From NCBI GenBank assembly GCA_003133245.1, contig PKWM01000030.1:1-64000 (forward strand): 64,000 bases of DNA, written 5' to 3'. Under the pieces are notes generated by a model, which did no database searches, was not told where the DNA came from, and was given only the letters and a program-made list of their open reading frames with translations. Position numbers and translations under genes: made by a program. Below, in pieces: positions 8,975 to 19,940 of this stretch (positions are counted from its first letter, which is position 1; every line of letters begins with the position of its first letter). Source of the stretch: Rhodoferax sp. Lineage in GTDB: Bacteria; Pseudomonadota; Gammaproteobacteria; Burkholderiales; Burkholderiaceae_C.

Positions 8975-9904
8975 TCAAGCTCTATCGGCCACGCGCTCAC
9001 CCAGCAGACCCGAAGGACGCAGCGTCAGCACTATGATCAAAACAATGAAGGCAAAAATGTCGGAATAGTTGCTGCCCAGTACGCCACCGGTCAAATCGCC
9101 AATGTAACCCGCGCCGAGCGATTCAATCAGCCCCAGCAAGATGCCGCCGACCACTGCACCGGCCAGATTGCCAATACCGCCAAAGACGGCTGCCGTAAAG
9201 GCCTTGAGACCCGGCAAGAAACCCATGGTGTGTTGCACCGTGCCGTAGTTGGCCGCCAACATCACGCCCGCAATGGCCGCCAGTACGGCACCAATCACAA
9301 ACGTTGCTGAAATGACCAGGTCGGGCTTGACCCCCATCAATGCCGCCACCCGTGGACTCTCGGCGGTGGCACGCATGGCGCGGCCAAGCCGGGTGTAATT
9401 CACCAGCCACGTCAAGACCACCAGCGACAACACCGTGGTCGCCAAAATCAGAATCTGAGTCACGGTAATCACGGCACCGCCAATTTCAAAGGGCACGCTC
9501 GGCAGTAAAGTGGGATAGGGTTTGTAATTGGGCTTCCAGATGATCATCGCCAGCGTCTGCAGCAGCAGCGACATGCCAATGGCGGTGATCAACGGTGCCA
9601 GTTTGGGGCTGTTGCGAAGCGGCCGGTAAGCCACTTTTTCGATCACAAAATTAAGCACTGCAGCAACGACACAGGCAATGAGCAACGAGATCAGCAGAAT
9701 AAGCCAGCCTGGGGTACCCGGCAGGGCGTCCTGCATCATGCCGATGATGGTCCAGCTGGTCAGGGCGCCGACCATCAGCACTTCGCCATGCGCAAAGTTG
9801 ATCAGGCCAATAATGCCATAGACCATGGTGTAGCCCAACGCCACCAGGGCGTAAACGCTGCCCAACACCAGACCATTGATGATCTGCTGCAAGAAAATAT
9901 CCAT
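8975..9904 (-). CDS. livH: Branched-chain amino acid ABC transporter permease LivH
   Basis: Inner-membrane permease of 309 residues and first gene of the liv operon. It begins MDIFLQQIINGLVLGSVYAL, a near-invariant LivH opening, has about eight membrane spans, and the coupling-helix region TRLGRAMRATAESPRVAALMG. The ATG at 9904 is preceded by a strong GGAGAAGG ribosome site. The 207 bases upstream hold no gene; they should contain the promoter and have a short palindrome at 10021-10036. No livK-like binding-protein gene is linked, so it must lie elsewhere. Confidence 0.93.
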   Translation of the reverse strand: MDIFLQQIINGLVLGSVYALVALGYTMVYGIIGLINFAHGEVLMVGALTSWTIIGMMQDALPGTPGWLILLISLLIACVVAAVLNFVIEKVAYRPLRNSPKLAPLITAIGMSLLLQTLAMIIWKPNYKPYPTLLPSVPFEIGGAVITVTQILILATTVLSLVVLTWLVNYTRLGRAMRATAESPRVAALMGVKPDLVISATFVIGAVLAAIAGVMLAANYGTVQHTMGFLPGLKAFTAAVFGGIGNLAGAVVGGILLGLIESLGAGYIGDLTGGVLGSNYSDIFAFIVLIIVLTLRPSGLLGERVADRA

Positions 9905-10020
9905 AAAACCTTCTCCGATTTGTGGTCGGCGCCTAAGTCAGCTATCTTGTTGACCAGCGCCGCCTTGTGAGCCCGACCAGTTTATAAGTCACCCACCTGG
10001 CGACATAACGCCCCAGGCCA

Positions 10021-10036
10021 CATCTGCTGGCAGATG
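10021..10036. promoter_or_regulatory. Short palindrome upstream of livH
   Basis: The sequence CATCTGC-TG-GCAGATG has 7-bp arms and a 2-base centre, 117 bases upstream of the livH start in the gap behind oppF. It could be an operator for the liv operon or a chance hairpin. No factor is recognised. Confidence 0.25.
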
Positions 10037-10086
10037 AGTGGACGCGATTGTAGCGAACGAGAACCATCCGCCAATGCTTGATTTCC

Positions 10087-10112
10087 ATGGGTTTACCCTA
10101 GTCAAAACCCAT
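10087..10112 (-). terminator. Hairpin at the end of the opp operon
   Basis: Eight-base arms ATGGGTTT (10087-10094) and AAACCCAT (10105-10112) surround a 10-base loop immediately at the stop codon of the last opp gene. On the minus strand no clear U-run follows, so it may be a weak or factor-dependent terminator or an RNA-stability hairpin. Confidence 0.3.
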
Positions 10113-11094
10113 CAAAGCAGGTCGCAGGCGACTTGGGTATCTGCGCTCAACGCCCGCAACTCCGGTCTTTGCACAGCACAGTTGGCAATCGCTTTCGGAC
10201 AGCGGGTGCGAAAGCTGCAACCCGTCGGCGGGTTCATCGGCGACGGCAAATCACCTGACAGAAGTTGCAAGCTCTTGTGACGCTCCAGTCGTGGGTTGGG
10301 TAGCGGAATGGCGCTGAGCAAAGCCTGGGTGTAGGGGTGACTCGGATTTTGGTAAATCGCCTGCTTGGTGGCAAGCTCCATGGCGCGACCCAAGTACATC
10401 ACCATGACGCGCTGGCTGATGTGCTTGACCACTGCCAGATCGTGCGCAATGAAGACCAGCGCCAAGCCCATCTGGGTTTGCAGCTCCATCAATAAATTGA
10501 TAATTTGGGCCTGAATCGACACATCCAGCGCCGACACCGGTTCATCGCAAATGATGAGTTTGGGCTCCATCACCAGTGCCCGGGCAATGCCAATGCGCTG
10601 GCACTGTCCACCCGAAAATTCATGCGGGTAGCGGTTGATTTGCTGCTCGGTGAGGCCCACCTTGACCATCATGGCGCGCACTTTGTTCATCACATCCGGG
10701 CTCTTCATTTGCGGGAAATGCGTTTGCAACGGCTCGGCAATGATTTGTCCGACCGTCATGCGCGGGTTGAGCGATGCCAACGGATCCTGAAAGATCATCT
10801 GCACACTTTTGCGGATCGCCTGCCACGCCTGCGCCGTCGCGCCCCGCATCTCTTGCCCCTGCCAGACAATGCTGCCGGACGTGGCGGGTATCAGGTTCAA
10901 CATAGCGCGCGCCAGGGTGGATTTACCACAGCCCGATTCGCCGACGATGCCCAGCGTTTCGCCCGGATAAATATCAAATGACACGCCATCAACCGCTTTG
11001 AGCACACCCGCTGCCACCCAGGGCCAGGGCGAGTCACTGGCAATGCTGAAATGCACTTTCAAGTCACGAATCGACAGCAGGGGCTTTAACGCAC

Positions 11095-11098
<4 letters not shown>
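10112..11098 (-). CDS. Oligopeptide/dipeptide ABC transporter ATP-binding protein (OppF/DppF type)
   Basis: Cytoplasmic ATPase of 328 residues, the second motor subunit of the peptide importer. Walker A is GESGCGKST (about 53-61), signature FSGGQCQRIGIARAL, Walker B LIICDEPVSALDVS and the switch His in VFIAHDLAVVKHIS. The C-terminus carries the oligo_HPY segment NPPTGCSFRTRCP...C, whose cysteines in relatives bind an iron-sulfur cluster. It begins at GTG 11098, sharing GTGA with the oppD stop, so it is translationally coupled. It is the last gene of the five-gene operon. Confidence 0.92.
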
Positions 11099-12093
<995 letters not shown>

Positions 12094-12098
12094 CGCAC

Positions 12099-12980
12099 TT
12101 ATCTTTCTTTCGGGTCAAGTGCATCACGCAAGCCGTCACCGATGAAGTTTATGCAATACAGCGTGATGGAGAGCAAACCGGCCGGGAACAACAAAATCCA
12201 GGGCGAGACTTCCATCACCCTTGCGCCGTCTGAAATCAGCACGCCCCAGCTGGTCATGGGCTCCTGGATGCCCAGGCCCAGAAACGACAAAACCGATTCG
12301 GTCAAAATGACACCCGGCACCGTGACCGTGGTGTAGATCACCACCACGCCGAGCAGGTTGGGAACGATGTGGGCAAAGATGATGCGCCGGGTTGAAACCC
12401 CAATGGCGCGCGCCGCTTCCACATACTCCATCGAACGCAACGAAAGCGTTTGGCCACGCACCACGCGCGCCATGTCCATCCATGAAAATACCGTGATGGT
12501 GATCACCACCAGGTAGAACTCGCGCCCCAAAATGGTCACCAGAAGAATCGCAATCAGCAAATACGGAATGGCGTACATCATGTCCACCACGCGCATCATC
12601 AGCGCATCGACCTTGCCGCCCAGAAAGCCCGCCGTGGCCCCCCAGGCAATGCCCAGCGACACCGAAGCCAGCGTGGCCAGCAGACCGACCGTGAGCGAGA
12701 TACGCCCGCCGATGAGGCAACGCACCAGCAGATCGCGACCGGCTTCATCGGTGCCCCAGAAATGCGCGTTCTTGAGAGTCGGGGCAATGCTCATGGCGTC
12801 CCAGTCAGCGCTGTCAAAGGCATGCGGCAAGAGCCAGGGGCCAACGACACAAGCGAGCGAAATCAGCGTCAACAAGCACAAACTGAAAAGCGCCGCCTTG
12901 TTGCGCATGAAGCGCCTACGGGCGTCGCTCCACAAGCTGCGCCCCGCCAGCAGGTCACCGAGTTCTTTGGGCTTGAACAT
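12099..12980 (-). CDS. Oligopeptide ABC transporter permease (OppC type)
   Basis: Inner-membrane permease of about 293 residues. The N-terminal OppC_N helix (MRNKAALFSLCLLTLISLACVVGPWLL region) is followed by the HFWGTDEAGRDLL periplasmic motif and a BPD_transp_1 domain with EAARAIGVSTRRIIFAHIVPN, the EAA coupling loop. Start choice: ATG 12980 lies 5 bases after the oppB stop; a TTG at 12989 overlapping that stop (TTGA) is an alternative. Five to six membrane segments are seen. It pairs with OppB to form the peptide channel. Confidence 0.91.
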   Translation of the reverse strand: MFKPKELGDLLAGRSLWSDARRRFMRNKAALFSLCLLTLISLACVVGPWLLPHAFDSADWDAMSIAPTLKNAHFWGTDEAGRDLLVRCLIGGRISLTVGLLATLASVSLGIAWGATAGFLGGKVDALMMRVVDMMYAIPYLLIAILLVTILGREFYLVVITITVFSWMDMARVVRGQTLSLRSMEYVEAARAIGVSTRRIIFAHIVPNLLGVVVIYTTVTVPGVILTESVLSFLGLGIQEPMTSWGVLISDGARVMEVSPWILLFPAGLLSITLYCINFIGDGLRDALDPKER

Positions 12981-12985
12981 AAAAT

Positions 12986-13906
12986 TCAATAGCGAATTTT
13001 GGGGTCGAGCCAGGCGTAGGCCAAATCGACCAGCAGGTTCAAGACCACCGTCAAAATCGTCACCAGCACCACCAAGCCCAGCACCAGGGTGTAGTCGCGG
13101 TTGCCGGCGCCATTGACGATCAGCTTGCCCAGGCCGGGCAGGGAGAACACCGTCTCTGTCACCAGCGCCGAAGTAATGGATGAGATTGCCAAAGGCCCGA
13201 GCAGCGAGACCACCGGCAACAGCGCCGGTTTCAAGGCGTGGCGCAGAATTACCACGCGCGTCGGCAGCCCTTTGGCACGCGCGGTGCGGATGTAGTTACT
13301 GTGCAGCACCTCGATCAAGCTGCCGCGCATGACGCGGCCGATGGTGGATACATTGATGAAGGTCAGCAGCGTCATCGGCAGGATCATGAAACGCGGCTCA
13401 AAATTATTCCAGCCGCCCGCTGGCAACCAGTGCAACAAAATGGCAAACACGATGATCAACACCGGCCCCAGCACAAAGCTCGGCACCGCGCTGCCGACAT
13501 TTCCGATCAACATCACCCCGTAATCGACCGCGCTGTTTTGTTTGAGCGCCGCCACAATGCCAACTGCTACGCCGATAAACACCGAGAGCAACAAAGAGCC
13601 ACCGCCGATAACGGCCGATACCGGCAATGCGTTGGCCACCAGATCGTTGACCGACCAGTCAGCGTAACGGAATGATGCGCCCAAGTCGCCTTGCAACAAG
13701 CTCTTGAGGTAGAGCAGATATTGCTGCCAGAGCGGCATGTCGAGGTGGTACTTGGCCTGCAAATTGGCCAGCACCGCGGCCGAGACTTTGCGTTCAGTGT
13801 CAAACGGGCCACCCGGTGTGACGTGCAACAGCAGGTAACAAACCGTGATGACCACCAGCATGGTGGGAAGCGCCGCCAGAACCCGGCGCAGGGTGTAAGA
13901 CCACAT
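12986..13906 (-). CDS. Oligopeptide ABC transporter permease (OppB type)
   Basis: Inner-membrane permease of about 306 residues with the standard opening LRRVLAALPTMLVVITVCYL, the periplasmic VTPGGPFDTERKV motif typical of OppB, and the EAA loop YIRTARAKGLPTRVVILRHALKP-type region near residue 200. Six membrane spans are expected. GTG 13909 and ATG 13906 are adjacent possible starts; ATG was chosen. It follows the binding-protein gene by about 10 bases, so the operon order is oppA-oppB-oppC-oppD-oppF. Confidence 0.91.
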   Translation of the reverse strand: MWSYTLRRVLAALPTMLVVITVCYLLLHVTPGGPFDTERKVSAAVLANLQAKYHLDMPLWQQYLLYLKSLLQGDLGASFRYADWSVNDLVANALPVSAVIGGGSLLLSVFIGVAVGIVAALKQNSAVDYGVMLIGNVGSAVPSFVLGPVLIIVFAILLHWLPAGGWNNFEPRFMILPMTLLTFINVSTIGRVMRGSLIEVLHSNYIRTARAKGLPTRVVILRHALKPALLPVVSLLGPLAISSITSALVTETVFSLPGLGKLIVNGAGNRDYTLVLGLVVLVTILTVVLNLLVDLAYAWLDPKIRY

Positions 13907-13916
13907 CACTCAGAAC

Positions 13917-15527
13917 TTAGTGCTTGATGATGTAGAGGTCTTTGGAGCGGAATCTATCTTGCGCGTTTAACAGCGAGTAGCCGCCCACGTACGATTTCAC
14001 CAAACGCGGCAGCGAGTACTGCAGCAGTGGAATGATCGGGTAGTCTTCCATGATCATTTGCGAGGCTTGCGTCAGCAGCGCTTTGCGCTTGGCCGGGTCG
14101 GTGCTTTGCGAGCCCTGCTCGATCAGCGCTTCGGCCTTGCGATTGCAGTTGAAGCTGTTGTTTTGATCCGAGTCGCAGCGCACCAGCGCCAAAAAGCTGG
14201 TGGCGTCGTTGTAGTCCGCCAGCCAGCCGTTGCGCGCCATCTGGAAATCCCCATCGTGACGCTTTTTCAGCAGCACCTTGAATTCCATGCTTTCGGTCTC
14301 AATGTCGAGGCCGAGTTTGGACTTCCATTCCGAAGCCGCAAACACCGCCATTTTCTTGTGGTACTCACTGGTGTTGTACGAAAACGAAAACTTGGACCCA
14401 GGTTTGACTCCCGCTTGTTGCAACAGGCTCTTGGCCTCAACCACGCGCTTGGCCATCGGCCAGGTAGCCCACTCGTAAGGCGTGACGTCGGCACCGTGCG
14501 TGCCGGCCACTATCACGCTATAGGCGGGCGCCTGACCATCGGCAGTGACGCGTTGCGCCAGGATGTCACGGTCGATCACCATCGAGAGCGCCTTGCGCAC
14601 GCGCACGTCCTTGAACACCGGGTCCTGCGTCTGGTACGAGTAGTAACGCAGACCGATCATCGGCGCATTGCGAATTTCTTTCGGGTACTGCACCTTGTAC
14701 TTCTCGTAAGTGCCAGGTGGCAACTGATAGACCCACTCGTTTTCACCCGATTCATATAGCTTGACGTCAGCATTGCCGTCTTCAATCGGCAGGTAGGTCA
14801 CAAGCGTCAGTTGCACATTGGCGGCGTCCCAGTATTTGGGATTTTTCTCAAGAACGATGCGGTTATTGACCTGCCATTCCTTGAGCACATAGGCGCCGTT
14901 GCTGACCAACTTGCCCGGTTTGGTCCAGTCTTTGCCATATTTGACGAGCGAAGCTTTGTGCACCGGCCCGAGGTTGTTATTGCTCATCAACTCGGGTAGA
15001 AAAGTCACTGGGAAAGCGGTTTTGACTTCGAGCGTGTACTTATCAATCGCCTTGACCCCAACCTCCGAGCTGGGTTTGGTTCCCTTGACCACCGCCGCGC
15101 CATTGAGCAAAAAAATCCCATAGGTGGCAGCGTAAGTTGACGCCGTTTTTGGATCGACAAAACGGCGAATGGCAAAGACAAAGTCATCGGCCGTGACCGG
15201 ATCGCCGTTGGACCATTTGGCATTTTTGCGTAGCTTGAAAATCCAGGTGGTGGCGTTGCTTTGCTTCCAGCTCTCGGCCACACCGGGCACGATTTTTCCG
15301 TTCTGGTCATTGGCAGTCAACCCCTCAAACAAATCACGCGTCAGGTTGTTGGCCCCGACCGATTCGGCCAGCGCCGGGTCGAGCGTCTCGGTCTCCGAGC
15401 CATTGTTGCGGATCAGGGTTTGGGTCGGACTCAGTTGCACGCCGGGTGGTATGACCGCTGCCTGGCTGACAGCCAAGGCCGCAGCCAGTGTTACCACGAC
15501 TGCGGTTTGTTTGAAAATAGGTTTCAC
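13917..15527 (-). CDS. oppA: Periplasmic oligopeptide-binding protein (OppA type)
   Basis: Secreted solute-binding protein (SBP_bac_5 family) of about 536 residues that delivers peptides to OppBCDF. GTG at 15527 is preferred because AGGAAAG lies 5 bases upstream and the protein then begins with a clean signal peptide (MKPIFKQTAVVVTLAAALAVSQA). An upstream in-frame ATG at 15581 would add 18 polar residues before it. Family features are ETLDPALAES near the mature N-terminus, the DLFEGL motif, VTADDFVFAIRR and LQQAG. It is first in the operon and sits 76 bases from the end of the yej operon. Confidence 0.9.
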   Translation of the reverse strand: MKPIFKQTAVVVTLAAALAVSQAAVIPPGVQLSPTQTLIRNNGSETETLDPALAESVGANNLTRDLFEGLTANDQNGKIVPGVAESWKQSNATTWIFKLRKNAKWSNGDPVTADDFVFAIRRFVDPKTASTYAATYGIFLLNGAAVVKGTKPSSEVGVKAIDKYTLEVKTAFPVTFLPELMSNNNLGPVHKASLVKYGKDWTKPGKLVSNGAYVLKEWQVNNRIVLEKNPKYWDAANVQLTLVTYLPIEDGNADVKLYESGENEWVYQLPPGTYEKYKVQYPKEIRNAPMIGLRYYSYQTQDPVFKDVRVRKALSMVIDRDILAQRVTADGQAPAYSVIVAGTHGADVTPYEWATWPMAKRVVEAKSLLQQAGVKPGSKFSFSYNTSEYHKKMAVFAASEWKSKLGLDIETESMEFKVLLKKRHDGDFQMARNGWLADYNDATSFLALVRCDSDQNNSFNCNRKAEALIEQGSQSTDPAKRKALLTQASQMIMEDYPIIPLLQYSLPRLVKSYVGGYSLLNAQDRFRSKDLYIIKH

Positions 15528-15603
15528 GGTTTCTTTCCTGTTTGATAGCGAGGCATACTGCCTGATGTAATTGTCAATCACGCTTCAATGGATTAATTGT
15601 GTC

Positions 15604-17451
15604 TCAAGTCGGAACATCGTTCGCAGCCCGGTTGAGCCGTGGTACGGCCTTGAGCAGAGTGCGCGTGTACTCGTGCTGTGGACTGTGCAGGATATTCTGA
15701 GCCGGACCAGATTCGACTAACAGCCCGTTCTTCATGACGGCAATGTCGTGCGCCAGATACTCGACCACGCCAAAGTTGTGCGTGATGAAAAGGTAGGCCA
15801 CGCCGAGCTCTTGCTGAAGTTGCTTCAAAAGGTTAAGAATCTGCGCCTGTACCGACACGTCAAGCGCCGAAGTTGGTTCATCTGCAACAATCAACTGCGG
15901 CTCCACCGCAAGCGCACGTGCGATCGCCAGGCGCTGGCGTTGCCCGCCCGAGAACTCGTGTGGATAACGCGTCATGGCGCTGCGCGACAAACCCACTTTG
16001 TCAAGCAACGCGGCAACGCGCTCGCGCCGTTCACTGGCCAGCACATCGGGTCGCAGCGACGCGACGCCTTCTTCAAGGATCTCGCTGACGCGCATGCGCG
16101 GGTTGAGTGAGGCAAACGGATCCTGGAATACGATTTGTACCGCGCGCCGTGCTGTGCGCAACGCCTCAGCGCTGAGTTGCTCCAGGGGCTGACCTGACAG
16201 CAAAGCAGATCCGCTGATTTCTGCCTTGCCGCGCAACAGTTGCAGCAAGGCCTTGCCGACCGTGGTCTTGCCGCTGCCAGACTCACCCACCAGCGCGAGC
16301 GTGCGTCCAGCGCGAATACTAAAAGAAACGCCGTCAACGGCCTTTACGTAGCCTACCGTACGCTGTAATAGTCCTTTGCGAATCGGAAACCATACTTTGT
16401 AGTCGCACACTTCCAGCAGGACGGGGCCAACTGGTTGATCGACTGGCAGCAACTGTTCAACGCCAGAGCCATGCTTGGGACGGCGCAAGGATGCGGGGCT
16501 GTCGTAGAGAAAACAGCGCACGGTATGACCCAACTCAAACTCACTCAAAAGCGGCGGCGTGCTGCGGCAGCGATCCATCACATCGGCACAGCGGTCAGCG
16601 AATCGGCAACCGAAAAAATCCTGATTGAGTGCTGGCACCGAACCCGCAATCGAAGCCAGATAACGACCACGCTTACTCTCGTCCGGCAAGGCATCAAAAA
16701 GGTTGACCGCGTAAGGGTGCAGCGGTCGAGCAAAAAACTCGGCAGCGTCTGCCACCTCCACAACCTGACCCGCGTACATCAGCGCGACCCGATGCGCCAT
16801 CTGCGCCACAATGGCCAGATCGTGAGTAATCAGCAGCATGGCCATCTTTTGCGAGCGCTGTAGTTCCTTGAGCAAGTCCAGAATCTGCGCCTGAATCGTC
16901 ACGTCCAGCGCGGTTGTGGGCTCGTCCGCAATCACCACATCGGGCTCAGCGGCCAAGGCAATGGCAATCATCACACGTTGCTTCTGGCCGCCCGACATTT
17001 GAAATGGATAGTCATTGACCCTGCGCTCAGGCTCAGGAATACCCACGCGATTGAGCCAATCAATCGCCTTGGCAATTGCCGCTTCACCGCGAATGGCAGT
17101 GTGGCGCTCAATGACCTCGGTGATTTGTCGACCGACGGTCATGACAGGGTTGAGGCTGGTCGAGGGTTCCTGAAAAATGATGCTGATTTTGTGGCCCCGA
17201 AAGTCACGCATCCGTGCTTCGGGGAGTTGCATGAGGTCCGTGCTTTCGACCGCGACGCTGCCCGCCGCAACGCGCCCACTATCAGGCAGCAGACGCAAGA
17301 TGGACAAGGCGGTCATGGATTTGCCGCAACCCGACTCACCGACCAGCGCAAACGTTTCGCCCTGCTTGATAGTGAGTGTTAACGCGTCAACGGCGCGCAC
17401 CAGACCGCTATCGGAGCTGAGCTCTGTGGTGAGATTTTTGATCTCAAGCAT
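15604..17451 (-). CDS. yejF: Peptide ABC transporter, fused double ATPase (YejF type)
   Basis: Cytoplasmic ATPase of about 615 residues with two complete ATPase domains in one chain, as in YejF and GsiA. Domain 1 has Walker [10 protein letters not shown], signature [15 protein letters not shown] and [10 protein letters not shown]. Domain 2 has [24 protein letters not shown] and [12 protein letters not shown]. Between them is a [14 protein letters not shown] cysteine segment of the oligo_HPY type. ATG 17451 opens [11 protein letters not shown] and overlaps the yejE stop by 8 bases; the longer frame to 17577 reads through the yejE end and gives a non-family prefix. Likely imports di/oligopeptides or microcin-C-like compounds. 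Confidence 0.92.
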   Translation of the reverse strand: MLEIKNLTTELSSDSGLVRAVDALTLTIKQGETFALVGESGCGKSMTALSILRLLPDSGRVAAGSVAVESTDLMQLPEARMRDFRGHKISIIFQEPSTSLNPVMTVGRQITEVIERHTAIRGEAAIAKAIDWLNRVGIPEPERRVNDYPFQMSGGQKQRVMIAIALAAEPDVVIADEPTTALDVTIQAQILDLLKELQRSQKMAMLLITHDLAIVAQMAHRVALMYAGQVVEVADAAEFFARPLHPYAVNLFDALPDESKRGRYLASIAGSVPALNQDFFGCRFADRCADVMDRCRSTPPLLSEFELGHTVRCFLYDSPASLRRPKHGSGVEQLLPVDQPVGPVLLEVCDYKVWFPIRKGLLQRTVGYVKAVDGVSFSIRAGRTLALVGESGSGKTTVGKALLQLLRGKAEISGSALLSGQPLEQLSAEALRTARRAVQIVFQDPFASLNPRMRVSEILEEGVASLRPDVLASERRERVAALLDKVGLSRSAMTRYPHEFSGGQRQRLAIARALAVEPQLIVADEPTSALDVSVQAQILNLLKQLQQELGVAYLFITHNFGVVEYLAHDIAVMKNGLLVESGPAQNILHSPQHEYTRTLLKAVPRLNRAANDVPT

Positions 17452-18943
17452 TTGTGCTCCCGGTCGCTGGGGTGACGTCCAAAGCTGCAAGCGCTGAAGC
17501 GGCTGCCTGGGGTTTATTTCGCCGGACCCGGAAGGCCCGTGCATGAGGGTCAAAGGCTTCGCGCACGGCACTGGCAAACAGCGTCATGGACAATACAAAC
17601 GCCACCATGAAAGCGAACGCTGCCAACAGGGTCCACCAGACGATCGGGTCACGCGACATTTCATTGCGCGCCCCGTTGATCATGGTGCCAAAGCTGTTGG
17701 TGGTCGGATCAACGCCCACGCCAACATACGACAGGACTGCTTCGTAAAGCACCAAGCCGGAAAAATCGAGAACCGAAACGATGACCACAATGTGCGTCAG
17801 GTTCGGCAGAATGTGGCGCCGCATGATGCCTGAGTCTGATACGCCGAACGCGCGTGCGGCCTGAACGTAGTCAAGTTCGCCCAGCTTGAGAGTTTCGGCT
17901 CGCAGCAAACGCGCGAGCGAGGCCCAACCTGTGATGCCCAGAATCGCCGCCAACAAGAAGAGCCGAATGTCGGCCCGCTCCAGCCCGGTTTCAAACAGCG
18001 TCGGATTCTTGTCAATAAATACCTGAATCATGAGCACAAAGGCCGAAATCAACAACACCGATGGAATCGATGACAACACTGTGTAGAGGTATTGAATGGC
18101 GTCGTCAACGCGCCCTTTGTAGTAGCCCGCAAGAATGCCGAACACGATCGCCAGCGGCAAGGTGGAAATAGTGGCGAGCGAGCCGATGACCACCGCCGTG
18201 CGGATCGACTTGATCGCTTGGAACAGAACGTCATTGCCGGTTTGATCCGTTCCAAGGACATGGTAATGAGGCCATAAAGCGCCAATCCAACCGGCCAACA
18301 GTGCGAGCACCGATAGGGTCAGCAGCACAGCATGCCACGGCACCTCGGTATCTTGTTGCCAGATGGCACGCAAGGAATTGGCGGCACCCGTTCCAAAACT
18401 TTTTGCCCGCAGGAACGTGATCAGCCAGCAGCCAGTGATGGCAACGAGCCCGCCGATGACCAGGCCCACCAGCGATCGAGTCAAAATGTCGAGCGCCCAC
18501 TCGCCTGGCACATCCTTCAGGTGCGCGCCGCCAAACTCAAGCCGCGGAAAATCACGGATCATCTTGCCGTCAACCAACACCGACTCTTTTGAATACTGGT
18601 GCGTCGCCAGTGGCGCTGAATAGGTCTTTTCACGCGCCTCGCGCGGCCCCGCCAGCAGCACATCCAACAGCGACAAAGTGCGCGGCGAATAAGCCCGACC
18701 AGCATCCACAGCAGTCCCCGCCGCTGCTGGCAGCAGCGTACGAAAATGAACCGAGTCGAGCATGGCAATCAGCAGAAATAGCAAGAGCACCACGCCCGCC
18801 GACATGGCGGCAGCATCGTGCACCACGTGCCGCCATGTCTGACGCAAGGTGGGCGAGTGCAAGCTGTGCCAGACATACAAAGCAAGAACCACCAGTTGCA
18901 AATACAGCGCCAGATCGGTGGCGAGGAATACTAATTTTGGCAT
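17444..18943 (-). CDS. yejE: Peptide ABC transporter permease, extended YejE type
   Basis: Inner-membrane permease of 499 residues, clearly longer than E. coli YejE (about 340). The C-terminal half is a normal BPD_transp_1 domain with HVLGTDQTGNDVLFQAIK and the coupling loop LDYVQAARAFGVSDSGIMRRHILPN. The N-terminal ~200 residues hold extra hydrophobic segments (about 5-25, 44-64 and 163-185) around a periplasmic-looking stretch (LLAGPREAREKTYSAPLATH). It lies 19 bases after yejB and overlaps yejF by 8 bases. The extension is seen directly; its purpose is unknown. Confidence 0.88.
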   Translation of the reverse strand: MPKLVFLATDLALYLQLVVLALYVWHSLHSPTLRQTWRHVVHDAAAMSAGVVLLLFLLIAMLDSVHFRTLLPAAAGTAVDAGRAYSPRTLSLLDVLLAGPREAREKTYSAPLATHQYSKESVLVDGKMIRDFPRLEFGGAHLKDVPGEWALDILTRSLVGLVIGGLVAITGCWLITFLRAKSFGTGAANSLRAIWQQDTEVPWHAVLLTLSVLALLAGWIGALWPHYHVLGTDQTGNDVLFQAIKSIRTAVVIGSLATISTLPLAIVFGILAGYYKGRVDDAIQYLYTVLSSIPSVLLISAFVLMIQVFIDKNPTLFETGLERADIRLFLLAAILGITGWASLARLLRAETLKLGELDYVQAARAFGVSDSGIMRRHILPNLTHIVVIVSVLDFSGLVLYEAVLSYVGVGVDPTTNSFGTMINGARNEMSRDPIVWWTLLAAFAFMVAFVLSMTLFASAVREAFDPHARAFRVRRNKPQAAASALAALDVTPATGSTNA

Positions 18944-18962
18944 GTTGCAGTCCTGGCAAACA

Positions 18963-19940
18963 TCAACTCAAGCGGATGCGCGGGTCGGCAACCGTGTAGG
19001 AAATATCGGTCAGTATCAGCCCCACAATATAAAGAGCGGAGCCGACAAAAACCATCGAGCGCACCACGGCAAAGTCCTGCGCGTTGATGGCATCAATCGT
19101 GAAACTGCCCAAGCCCGGAATGCCAAAAAACGATTCCATGATCAGCGCACCCAGAAAAAGCAGCGGCAAAACCGCAACTGTGCTGGTCAAAATCGGCAGC
19201 AACGCGTTGTGCAGCACATGGCGAAAGAGCACAACGGTTTCCGACAAACCCTTGGAACGAGCGGTGCGAACATAGTCTTTGCCGATCTCTTCAAGAAACA
19301 TGGTGCGATAAAACAGTGCCTCGCCACCCAGGCGCGAAATGACGCCGATCACCACCGGCAATGCCAGAAACACCGCCATATTCCAGCCCGACGAATAGCC
19401 TGAAATAGGCACCAGTCGCAAAAGCTTGCTGAAGAAGAATTGACCGGCAATAATATAAAACAGGCCTGAAACAGACAGCAGGAACACGGCCAGCGCGACG
19501 CCCCACAGCTCAAGATAAGTATTCCGAAAAAACACCAGCAACAAAGAAAAAACAATCACCACGAAAATTCCGAGAATAAACGTCGGAATTGCCAGCGCAA
19601 CTGACGGTCCAACCCGCTTGCGCAATTCGTAGCCAATATCACGACCACTGTCAGAGGCACCGAATTCAAAGATAAAAAGCGGCACCGAGCGTTCAAAAAA
19701 AATTGTTTTTGTCAACTTTTCAACCCCTGCCTGCTGCTTGTCCCAGAGCAGCGGTTTGTTGTAACCTCGTTCAACTTTCCACTTCTCGATCGCATCCTGG
19801 GTGACGCGCTTGCCCCCAATGTTCATGCGTGCCATATCGTCAGGCGTATTGACGGCAAAAAACAGGATGAAGGTGAAGACATTCACGCCAACAAGAATCA
19901 GTAGGCCATAACCGATGCGCCGGACGATGTAGTTGATCAT
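18963..19940 (-). CDS. yejB: Peptide ABC transporter permease (YejB type)
   Basis: Inner-membrane permease of 325 residues beginning MINYIVRRIGYGLLILVGVN, the usual YejB/OppB start. It has the NTPDDMARMNIGGKRVTQDA segment typical of YejB and an EAA loop (DYVRTARSKGLSETVVLFRH). Its start shares ATGA with the yejA stop, so translation is coupled. With YejE it forms the channel of the second peptide importer in this window. Confidence 0.92.
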   Translation of the reverse strand: MINYIVRRIGYGLLILVGVNVFTFILFFAVNTPDDMARMNIGGKRVTQDAIEKWKVERGYNKPLLWDKQQAGVEKLTKTIFFERSVPLFIFEFGASDSGRDIGYELRKRVGPSVALAIPTFILGIFVVIVFSLLLVFFRNTYLELWGVALAVFLLSVSGLFYIIAGQFFFSKLLRLVPISGYSSGWNMAVFLALPVVIGVISRLGGEALFYRTMFLEEIGKDYVRTARSKGLSETVVLFRHVLHNALLPILTSTVAVLPLLFLGALIMESFFGIPGLGSFTIDAINAQDFAVVRSMVFVGSALYIVGLILTDISYTVADPRIRLS

